This document shows positions 37,770 through 48,900 of a DNA stretch of 64,000 nucleotides, piece by piece. The DNA lies in assembly GCA_963169105.1 (NCBI GenBank), contig OY720639.1, forward strand, positions 53,859,848 through 53,923,847. The letters run 5' to 3'. The position numbers and the translations under genes were made by a program. The notes below the pieces were generated by a model. That model was not told where the DNA came from, made no database searches, and saw nothing but the letters and a program-made list of their open reading frames with translations. The DNA is from Ceriagrion tenellum. Lineage: Eukaryota; Arthropoda; Insecta; Odonata; Coenagrionidae. Every line of letters begins with the position of its first letter. Positions within the stretch are counted from its first letter, which is position 1.

Positions 37770-37964
37770 CTAAACCTCACGCGCACCGAAATAGCTGTCG
37801 CGGAGATCCGTAGCACAACCAAATGCTGGTGTAAACAAACGTGTCACGAAATGCACTGAATAATACCAGCTTGTGGGGCAGATGGCAGAAGCAGCAGAAG
37901 TGAAGAAAAAAATGAAGGTCAAAAGAGGCAAGCCCGCACATTCCGCCATTTTGAATCCATCCAT
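37770..37964 (-). other. Possible CpG-rich first exon or promoter, unproven
   Basis: The minus strand has AAAATGGCGGAATG (ATG at 37949), a common start-site context, followed by a signal-peptide-like MAECAGLPLLTFIFFFTS. No following exon was recognised. Confidence 0.2.
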
Positions 37965-39085
37965 TAGTTCTTAATATTTACGTGTACGTTTAATTTCAGC
38001 AAGTCCTACTAGTATTAACGGTTCACTGCTTCTTGTAATTATATTTGGAACTCTTAATAAAATTCCATTTTAATGCTGGACTTTGTTAAAGATTTACGCG
38101 AGCTTCTCTGTTCAGCTGAGCGAAGCGGGAAAAACAAATTCAAATGTTCCGGCAATTAGGTATCGCGGTAGTGCAAAGTGCGTGGTATTTCTTTCAAATT
38201 GTATTCGCCTGGGTTTCCGGCTATGAAAATTTGAAAGAATAATGAATATGAAAAACTATAAAGTGAAGGTACGTGGAGCTAATGGTATAAATCTTCGCTA
38301 ACTTGAATAAATTTAGTTAATTTATGAAGCTGAATTACAAACGTCGTTTGTCCCCGATTCCTTAAACGATGTGCCTCATTGGTAAGACTTACTTCAATAT
38401 TTGTTTTGGTTGTATGATATTGTGTATACTCATCGGTGTTTTTACTCATTTGTCCATGTTGAATTTTTGTGCCGTTCATTTCTTCTTAGCGATGAATTTG
38501 ATCAAATTATGGTTTTAAGGTCTTGAAAAATGATGGGTAATCCGTCGCTGCTGGAGCTTTTAAATGTAATCTCATTCAAGTATGGATATTATATATTTTT
38601 CTCATAAATGATTTATACGTGCATTAGGATGAGTCAGCTGACTAGTACAAGTATGGGTGAAAATAATATTTTTAATCGTCTAGCACTTAATACATGAATT
38701 CTCTTGTTTTAATTCATAAATAGTTAATTATTCTACATTAAATTGGAGTTTTATAGTTCGGCTACTCTACAGCCCACTTTTATTTGACAATTAAAACCCC
38801 CCTACTGCAAATCATGTCATAACAGAGTGCCAAAAATCTTTGAATTAGTCTCAGTGCATGTCAATAAACGTGTTTCAATGAAAATATTCAGTGTTTTAGA
38901 GACGTCATTGACAATTAGACTGGCTGAGTGAACCTCATTTATTTAATGACAGTCAGTCATAGATATCTAAGTGTTAGGTAGTGACGGAGAAAGTACATTG
39001 ATCATCCCATAAATAATTAACATTTTCTGGGGCAGCTTTATGTGTACTGGCTTTTGATTTGAAATTTGAGTATAATGTATTTTTG
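37965..39085. other. Spacer downstream of the Toll-like gene
   Basis: No coding text. CpG frequency falls from common to rare across about 38600-39000. Confidence 0.5.
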
Positions 39086-39088
39086 TGC

Positions 39089-39094
39089 TTTATT
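39089..39094 (-). promoter_or_regulatory. Candidate polyadenylation signal of the Toll-like gene
   Basis: AATAAA on the minus strand about 115 bp past the stop codon. Its position suits a short 3' UTR and supports exon 7 being terminal. A hexamer alone is weak evidence. Confidence 0.5.
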
Positions 39095-39209
39095 TTACAG
39101 GTTCTGTACTGTTGTAACAATGTTAACACATTAAAGGCTGTAGAAATGTTACCAGGATGAATTACTATTCACATCCAGGCTTTCTGCCAGGGATGATACT
39201 CTCAAATTC

Positions 39210-39944
39210 TCATTCATCTTGTCCATTAAATGTATAGCATAGTGGCAGTAAAGGTAACAAGTGATGTATCCATTCCTCAGCTTTATCTAGTGGCTTGCCA
39301 GCTACAGTTTTAGGCTTTGCACATTTGATTTGTCTTTCTCTTGATGCTGTTATTATCGCTGGGTGAAATTTCTTCCTCTGGAGGAAAACCTCCCCTGCAA
39401 TATATTTTATGAGGGGAAATATGCGACAGCCACAAATTAGAGGGTTTCCATCAAGAACTAGTTCTACATTTGTCTTGAAGGGAGTGGTAGTAGGGATTCT
39501 TTTAGTTTCGAGGTGGGGTACATATTCATAGTTTTCTGATAATAAATACTCCTTTTGACTCATCTTTTTGCCGGACTGTAACCTCTGAAATGATGTATGG
39601 TATTGTTGTTCAGAATTTTGTAGATCTGCTGTTACCTTTGGTCCTGTTAAAATGGACTGTCTTATCAAGTGAGCTATTTTATCACTATGAAGGGTACTTT
39701 CATCCTCTTTGACCCATTTATAACTTGGGTCCATGGTATTTTTATTCTTCTGCCGATTATTTTTTAGCTCCTTCACATTGTCATCATCACTGCAAAGTAC
39801 CAACTTTGGGTCTGTCAGGTACTTCTTTGGAAGAATTACTGACCCAATATCATTGTCTCTAACATCAATTTGAATTGTTGGAGAGACAAATAGGAGATCG
39901 GAGGCCATCAGTCTTATGAGATGATTTCCACGGAGATCTAGAAA
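39210..39944 (-). CDS. Toll-like gene exon 7: last LRRs, LRRCT cap, stop
   Basis: The acceptor ATATTTAG is in phase 0 and gives LK|FLDLRGNHL, an intact LRR core. About 115 Lys/Asp/Ser-rich residues (roughly 954-1068) separate the last degenerate repeat from the LRRCT (GNPLICGC, then IKC and PLCY); Toll has only a few residues there. The TGA is at 39210-39212. No convincing splice donor lies between the last cap cysteine and the stop. Confidence 0.87.
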   Translation of the reverse strand, partial: FLDLRGNHLIRLMASDLLFVSPTIQIDVRDNDIGSVILPKKYLTDPKLVLCSDDDNVKELKNNRQKNKNTMDPSYKWVKEDESTLHSDKIAHLIRQSILTGPKVTADLQNSEQQYHTSFQRLQSGKKMSQKEYLLSENYEYVPHLETKRIPTTTPFKTNVELVLDGNPLICGCRIFPLIKYIAGEVFLQRKKFHPAIITASRERQIKCAKPKTVAGKPLDKAEEWIHHLLPLLPLCYTFNGQDE

Positions 39945-42900
39945 CTAAATATAAATATGTATAATTTTATTATTTGTCAAATAGAGACTGATATGGTATA
40001 CTCAATGCTCTAGAAACTTTTCTGGTAAAGGTTTTTACAGATGCTAGTATCTGTAAAAACGTTTATTTATAAAAAGTATACCTTTGCGCTTGAAATTCAG
40101 TTTTCACATACATTTCACTCAGCTATCTAATGGTTTTCACAAGTTACTGGTGAGTGCAGACAATATCGTAATTAATATTTAAGTCTTGACACTTTACAAA
40201 TCCACTGTTTAAGTCTTCAAAATGTTAGCGCACAGTATTTTTACGGCAATCAAGCCAGCTATGTTGATGTTAGTTGCAATAACGCTGCATGCACGTTGCC
40301 TCAACATCCGAATTTCCCAAAAAACAATGTTGTGGCCATGTTGTCAGTGCAACATTTTTTTTTAAATTGGCATAGCAGGCTTTGGCAATCTAAGAAATTA
40401 TCATTATTACGTATTAATATATTACCCTCCATCTGAACTTGATGACTACAGATTTTTACATGGCATACTACCCAAAAACAAAATATTCTTCTTCTTGATA
40501 GCTTTCAAATGGCATGTTAAGTGCAGAAAGTATCAGGTGGTTTCTATTTTCACTGAAATTTACCTCTTACAACTAACATTACTCCAGTTACAACGAAAGC
40601 AACTGAGCACGTCGATTGACATGCTCATCTGCTGTGTTTAGCCAATAAGACCATCAGAAAACCTAAGAAATGTTATCACTCAAAGTATCTTTGAATGTGA
40701 CAGGTAAATGACAGCAAAATGGTCCAGCACAAAATTTCCTCTTCATTTTAATGCTGCTCCAATGAAGAATAACTATAATAAAAATCAATTTGAAGGCTGG
40801 GAAAAATGAAATGGAAAAGAAAGCAAGTCATTTTATGCTTAAAAATACTGGAGATGGGAAATTTTGAGATGGAGAAAAAAGCTCTAAAGCCGGGCACCTA
40901 CGGGCAATTAACTGGCTCCTAACTCTTCTAACCCGAGCGGACTACATTATTCTGAACAGAAAAGCATTTTAGGTCCAAGGAAATGCTGACATGCATGGAT
41001 CAAAAGAGCTGCAGTTTGAAATCCCTTGTTGGTGCTAGATAAAGCATATATTTTAAAAGCAGCTAAAGTAAACGTTGCACGCACATTGCCTCAATGTGAA
41101 TGATATCATTGTCTTTGGACATTAATGTAACGTTCTGACAACGTTCACGTTGCCATGTAACATTGTGCTCGCTGATGCAACGTTGTGATAATGTCCTCTG
41201 CTACTAGGGCAGCATTCTCTTGTCCCTCGTCATTTGTTTCATCTACTTTCTCTGCCTCCTCCTGGCTTGTCCAGCAGCCTCATGCCCTCCTCATGTGCTA
41301 TGCTTAGTCATTTTCTTTCTCTATCCGCACCATCTCCATCATTCTCCAGACAAACATCTTGAATGCCTGCAGTCCATTCGTTTTCTCCAGGTTTTCACAT
41401 CCTTTTTTCTCCAGGCATACATTTTATCCTCCACTAAATGACATGCACCTGTCAAGGTCTTTGCCTGACTTTTCTTAACCTCCTTTCATATGCTGCTATG
41501 CTATGCATATGCACCTGCCAATCAGTTTCCTTCTATTCACAAATGCCTTCTTCGATAGTACTTTTATCTTTATGTTGTCCTTGCTTTATGCTCATTACTG
41601 TAACGTACAGGCATTGAGGAATCGGTTAATTAAAAACATCAGCAAACTGCGTTACGTGAGAGGAACACATTGACTGCCACAACTCAGCCGGTTTCCCAGA
41701 CTGCCTTGTACATCCAGGGTCTTGATACCCGAGGAAGTGGCGCGAATGTTAGCCAATCATATTTATTCATTTTTCATACATTACATTCATTCATTCATTT
41801 TCATACATTACAATTACCACCTAACTTATTACCCATGTAGCTACAAAAACTGTTCTACGCTCCAGCTTATGCCCTCACACATTTACCATCCACCTGATAT
41901 TCATCCTTTAGGGAAACTCATTTCTTTAGCTTTCTTATGATTAACCTATTTCTTCTGTATTTCTTATTATGATGTTCTAGTGTAAATAACAATGACTGCA
42001 ATTCCTTGGCTGTTGAGAAATCAGCATATTCGATGTAATAAGCTTTCTTTCAACCTTCCTCCATACATCTAACTCCAGCCATGCCTGTTCTACCTTTCCA
42101 TTGACATAAATTTTGAACAGGACTGCTAGTGACTAGCAGCCCTGACCTATTGCTATCCTCCCATATGAATCTCCTTTCTAAACTTACCTATGCTCTCTAC
42201 TTGTGTGAATCTGACAAAGAAAACACATTCCATCTCCCACGCTAATCCTCAGGAATCACTAGAGATCAGGATCGTTACCTGATCTCTCTCTTTCCAGAAT
42301 CTGGCGACATCAGAACTATGTCATTGGAGCCTTCCTGGCCTTTGGAAAGGCAGTAAAGGGTAAGCACTGATTGAGATGGGTGGCTTAATTGATCAATTGG
42401 TCTGAGTGCCTTAGATCCATGAATAGAAAACTATTATGACCTCAGTCTTTCTGTCTGCGCTCTCTGATTTGCATTTCCAAATGGATGGAGAATTTTCAGA
42501 TGAATGATCAGATGGAATTGTAGTCCATCTGGGCCAGATATGACTGACAGCCTCACTGTGTCTGCTAAGAGCTACCACAATTGATTGTTTCAATGTACAT
42601 GTTTTCATTTATTGCTGCTGTTACCCTTCATTCTCTGAAAACTTGGCGAAGTTCACCTTATCACCTGTGGCTCTGAGCCGTCTGATTAGCAATCCATCTC
42701 TCTTGTCCTACCCTGTGTTGTTGTATGATTTCATTACCTTTCCCCTCACTCTATCAAATGGTTTCTAAAAGTCAAAGAAAGCAAAAAGCCTTGTTCATTC
42801 TTGTACCTCCTTTCCTTAAGTATTCACAAAACTACAATCACATTACAGGTATCCCTCCACACTCTAAAATTTATTTTTGTGGACTAAAACATTTACAAAT

Positions 42901-45900
42901 TATGCCTGACTCTTGATTCAATATACAACTATTTTCCAGGGTAGGCTGAAAACATAGTGGATACCCCATGTGGAAATTTTTGAGCCAGATAAAATTAAAT
43001 TTTGTCACTCTGCTCTAATTGAAGGTCATCATTAGTCAGCCTGACAACTAGTCTGAGTGATCTTACTTAGGTCAAAACTTGATAACGACTGATTTTGCAG
43101 ATCAATTTAACTGGGAGATTCTGACTGCAAAAAAATGTTTACTCTCTCATTGTTGTCTACTAATTAAAAAAGTTTGTAGTTAATGATTTACTCTATGTTG
43201 AATTATCTAACTTACTTATGTAAGATTTATTTAAACAAATTTTTATTTCAAAATTATTTACCTTCAAGTCTTCCATGTACCACTTCCAGTCAAGGAACAT
43301 ATTAGAAATATTGTTGTTTGATACAATCAGTGTCTGGAGTTTTTTTAAATGAGACAGTGGTGATATTCTTGCTGTAAAATTTAGTGAATCATCTCTCAGA
43401 TCTCGTGCAGTTCTAGGGTGGTTACTTCTTCTCTTGTCTGGATGACCTAATGACAGAAATCATCAATGAATCATTATTGTTTCATGTGGAAATGACAAAG
43501 TTGCAAAATATAATGTAAGATATTCAGGAGTGGTGGTGGAATTGGCTTAAATAATTTTTTCCATTCAGACAAATTCACTCTTTTAACATGTACCCTACTT
43601 CATCCCTCAATATTTTTGAAGTCTTTCTTCTAAAATTTTGTATAAAGTATCATTCTCATTGAACTACTGTAAACGCGGGCTACTTGAGCCCTGGAGGTTA
43701 ACTTAGGTCCAAAACAGAAAAATTGTTTTTGGTTCTCTGTGTACTCTCAACATCGGTTTAACGACGTTCAGTGCTGCCACCTACCAGTGAAGCACTGAAC
43801 TACGTTGTTATACCGATGTTGAGAGTACGCAGAGAGCCAAAAACCATTTTTCTGTTTTGGGCTCAAGTTAACCTCCGGGGCTAATGTAGCCTGCATTTAC
43901 GGTATATTAAAATCATTCACTGAGATGATATTCTATGTACAAATATTTGTAAACTATAGCTATTTTTATTCAAACTTAACCCTTTCACTTCTACTGAATT
44001 AAATTCTTTCACTCCCAGGAAGCTCATGCCCAATTTTTTAAAAATTCAGCTCTTTTTAAAAATAATTTTTGTAAGGCACCTATTTCACCTTGAATATAAA
44101 AGTTTTGCTCTAATTACGGAAATAAATGCATTTCTGTTTTAATGAAAAGTCTTGAAAGTAGGCTAACAAATGAAAAAAATATTAAATGGTTTAAAGAAAA
44201 GCTGTAATATGAACTAATGTGTCTCTACCATGAATGTATTGATTTGACTTGAGGAAGCCAGTGTATTTCCTTATGGATCTAAGGGTTAATTTGGTATCCC
44301 CTTACCCTTAGAGCTGAGACCCAGGTGGTCACCTTGTCGCATGGGTCTTTAATGACAGGTTGACTATTTATGTGAAAAGGCATTATAAAGGTAAATTGAA
44401 CCATTATCGACCAAAGTGGCGATCTGCACGTAACACATGGCATTGAAATAGCCCTCAGGTGATTCACACTTCTAGGTTTGGACGCTTGGTTTCAAGAGCA
44501 GAGCCAAAATTATTTTAAAATATATTAAATTTTATAAATTAAATATTATATAAAATATATTAAATAAAATTAATATATTAAAAAATATTTAGTCAAAAAT
44601 GTTTATTTCTTATTATGCCATTACATGCACTGTAAGTTCAAATTGCTGTGATTGTATTATTTATATGCAATATGTTTTTGGCCCTTCCCTTGAACTACAA
44701 CCATGATATGGTAGCAGGGCTTGCATGTGCCAATGATTTATGGAGCTGCATTGGCAGGATATGGCCTCCAATGCGAGATGGTTTGATAGGTAAGAGCCAG
44801 ACGAAAGGTGGTTTACGTCATGGTGCCACGTTAGGAACTTTATTGGAAAGTGGGGGTGAGAGTCTCTTCGAATTATCATCTACCCAGAATATGAAAGTCA
44901 TTCATCATCATTGGTCGTGCAATTCTAAGATTGATTGACTGCAGCCTTCCATCCTTCCCTATCTAGTTCTAGGTCCCTTTCTTCCTGGTAGCTCTTCCTA
45001 TGTACTTTCCTCTTTATTTGATCCATGAACTTATTCCTGGGTCTTCCTTTGGGGACTTTTCCCTTCATTTTTACCTTGAATTAAATTCTCTGCAAACCCA
45101 TTGTGCCTCAGAGTCTGTCCAATTAATCTGGTTCTTTTTTGCTTGGTGTTTCATATGGTCCTTTCCTCTTCTACTCTTCTGTAAGCTTCATTATTTCTTA
45201 TTTTGCCCATCCATTTAACCTTCAGCATTCTCCTCCAGCTCCAGGTTTTAAAGACTACTAGTCTTTTCTGGTAGGCTTTTCCTATGGTCCATGTTTCAAT
45301 CCATAGAGTGACATGTTCCTCACAAATGTTTTTTCATACTGTTTCCTGGATTGTAATCCTATCTCCTTTAACACAGAAGTTCTCTTTTATTCATGATGCC
45401 TTCATAGCTTTGGCTATTCTTTGCTTGATTTCTGTTGTACTTTTTCCATCCCACGTGATGGTACTTCCGAGATAGATGTAGGAATCAACTTGATCTAATT
45501 TCTCTCCTCTCAGGGTGACTTCTGCATTTAGCTTTTGCTTTCCACATATGTACTAAGATTTTAATATTTGTCTTGTTAATTTTCATGTTGTATTCTTGGA
45601 GAACTTGGTCCATTGCATTTAGTGACCTTTGAAGATCATGGTGATTTCCAGTTATGACTGTGATATCATCTGCAAAGCAGAGCATGGTTATATCTTCTCT
45701 GTTCATCTTTATTCCATGTAGTCCCATTTTTGTGCTTCTCTTATCGCCTCCTCCAAGTACATGTTGAACAATGCTGGTGATAGTTGGTGTCCTTGCATTA
45801 CTCCTTTGTTAATTTTAGCTTCAGTTAACTATAGGAGCGATATAGTTACTGGGTTGTCTACAGTGGGAGAGATGAGAGTCAACTTGGGGGTAGCTATGGT

Positions 45901-48900
45901 GCTGAATGCATAACTAGGGAACAGGATAGTAATCATTAGACTGGTGAGCAGCAGGATACTAGCAGTAGAAATAATTCCATGCCCAATAAATTTTTTATCA
46001 GTTCAGGTGTACATGCATACTAATAACCATTGGATGGAAGAGGAGGATGGGGTGCATGAGCAACTGGAAGAAATAATTAGATAAGTCCCAAGAAAGAAAA
46101 ACCTTATAGTGATGGGAGATTGGAATGTAATGGTGGGGGAAGGGTGGGATGAACTAACTTGAAATGGGATGGCATGAGATAGGTACAGGAAGTGACTTCG
46201 GGGAGAAACAGTTGAATTTTGTTCGAGAAATATAATAGCTGCAATGAACTCTTGGTTGAAACATCACCACATGCATAGACACAAATGAAAATGCTGAGGA
46301 TACATGGAGATATTTAATAGATTACATGATGGTAAGACAGAGATTTAGAAACTGTTAAAAATTCTCGAAGCTATCCAGGGGCAGATGGAGACTGAGATCA
46401 TATATTGGTTAAGATAAAATGCTATGATAGATTCAAAAGGCTTTGTTTAAGTAGGGGAATGAAGGGGTGGAATAAGGAAGCATTGAATTGGTTGAAAAAG
46501 AAGGGACTTCCTAGAGCTAGTGGAAAAGAGCATTGGTAACGTAAAGCAAATGGAAATAATCAAGGAAAAATGGGAGACTGAAAACAGGTGTAGTAAGAGC
46601 AGCCAAGAAAACATTAGGGTCTACGGTAATGTGAAGGGTGAGGAAACAGTAGATTACAAAATAAATTATTAGGAAAATGTTGGAAAGGGGGTTGAAAAAT
46701 GTCATCAACAACCTAGGCTAGAGGAAGTACAAAAAATTAAATAATAAGCTCCAGTATGAGACAAATCGGGCAAAGGAAAACTGGCAGGAAAGAAAATCCT
46801 AAGAAATAGTAAAGCTCCTGGAAGAGGGGAAGTGGATGCACTCTTAAATAAAGTGATAATGTTATCAGCCAATAAGAGAGGGCAAAGGATTCAAAAAGGT
46901 TTGGAACAAAACAAAACAGAAGGTTTATAAGGCTGATATCAAACCTGTGCTGGAACTGGAAAGCAAAACTTAGAGATGGGGATGAGTTTACTGAAGAAAT
47001 TGAAATCAGACATGGAGTTTGCCAAGGATGCATATTATTTTCTCTTCTGTTTAACCTGTACTGTGGAGCAATCAGTCAAGAATCACTGCAGAAAATTATT
47101 GAGGGGATAACTATTAATGGGAATGGAGTTGTAAACTCCGTTGTTAATTTTAGCTTCTATCTGACTTCCACCTCTCATTTGCATTGTAACGACTTGCTTC
47201 CTGTTCATTTGGTAGATTATTCTTATGTCGTTGTAATCTACTAACTTGTGTTCTTTTACAAATGTGATTTAACTATAGAACTAAGAATACACTTGATATA
47301 CTGTAATGCTTTTTCCATTCTCTTATATGATGCTAAATCCTGGACACTAAAACAGTATAATATAGAATAATTGAAGTCTTAAAATGTGGTGTTACAGGCA
47401 GATGACGAAAATATCATGGTTGGAAAGAGTGATGAACGTGGAAGAGCTACCGATACTGAATAAAGTACGTGAAATCTTAAGAACCATTAAAATTAGAAAA
47501 TTTTATTGTGTTCATCATATTATGAGAGGTATAAAGCACCAAATATTAAGACATATTGTTCTATTAAAAATGGAAGTGATGCTGAGTAGAGGAAGAAGAA
47601 GAATTTCCTGGGTGTACTATTTATGAAAGTGGTTTAACTGTTGTTCCTTGCACTTTTTAGAAGAGGGACAATTAAAGATAAACTAGCCATAATGACTTCC
47701 AATCTCTGATAGGAGTAGCTTCAAAAGAAGAGACCGAGAGCCTGTACAATGGCCCAAAGTATTTGGAAAATTCAGAGGTGAACTTCAGTATGACATGAAG
47801 AGTATTCTTTTAACCTGAGTGCTTTCTCTGGAACTGATGGAATGGACTTAATGAGACAGATTAGTGGTAGAACTGATAATTTCAAGAATCCTCTCCTCCC
47901 ACCCATCATTAATTCTCTCTCAACCCATCTTCATAGAGGTCCTTAGCCACTTAGCGTATGTGCATGGAATATTCATGTAATTTGATCACTGGAAATCATA
48001 CTTTTAGGAAAATGGGTGACAATCCTTTTTAGCTGGTATTTTCCTTAAGGAAACAAATAAAATAATAATAATGATATTTGGGCTCGCTGCTGGAGAGCAT
48101 CAATTGCATTCCGTCCTGTGTGGCACAGGCGGAGTCACTTGCAGCTCGCATGCAGAAGGCTGTTATACTTGGGTCCCTCCGTCTACTCCGTACGCATGAC
48201 CCAACCACAGTGTAGCCACCAATCCGATGGGCGTCGGACGTGGCTGCTATAACTGCCAAACCCCTCTGGAGTCCTCGGGCATTATGATGGAAATGAAACC
48301 GGATGCTTGCCGAGGACTCGGAGGGGAATGTTACTACAGTAACCATATAATAATAATATTTAATTGTCCAGCAATTTGGTAATACAAATATAGGGCACAT
48401 CAAGACTAGCACATACAAAACAAATGATATAAAAATTAAGGATGAAGGAGTTCATTGACAGTGTAAAACAAATTTCTCAATGAAAAACTATGTAATTTAT
48501 CTTAGAAGAGGGCCATCATCTTTGCACTCTGAGCTTCATGAGGAAGCATGTCATATAGTAAAAGACCCATGTGCATTGGGGCATAACCTGAGTTTCTGGA
48601 TCTCACCAGCATTTGGTGGAGGTCAGCAGAGCACCTTGTATTATAACTGTGATAGTCATTATTAGTGGCATAATTGGAGAGATTTTTCTAAGCACAAACA
48701 ATTGCAACAAGAATGTAGAATCAGGGAAGAGGTAAAATAGCAAATATCTGAAAGGGGTCGACATGGGGCATGGAGAGAAGCTTTACCTATCAGCCGCAGA
48801 CACCTCTTTTGAATTTTAAATATTATTTTAGCAATGATGAAGGGCCCCAGAAGAGAATACTGAACATGACCTGGGAATAAAACTCACCATAATAGATTGA

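Noticed and set aside
39210..39300. A splice donor near the end of exon 7 leading to TIR exons
   Set aside because: GT dinucleotides here have poor context or come after the stop, and none leads to recognisable coding sequence in the window. Not fully excluded.
40260..41215. A DNA transposon bounded by CAACGTTG-rich ends
   Set aside because: Shared motifs are short and no clean inverted ends or target duplication were found.
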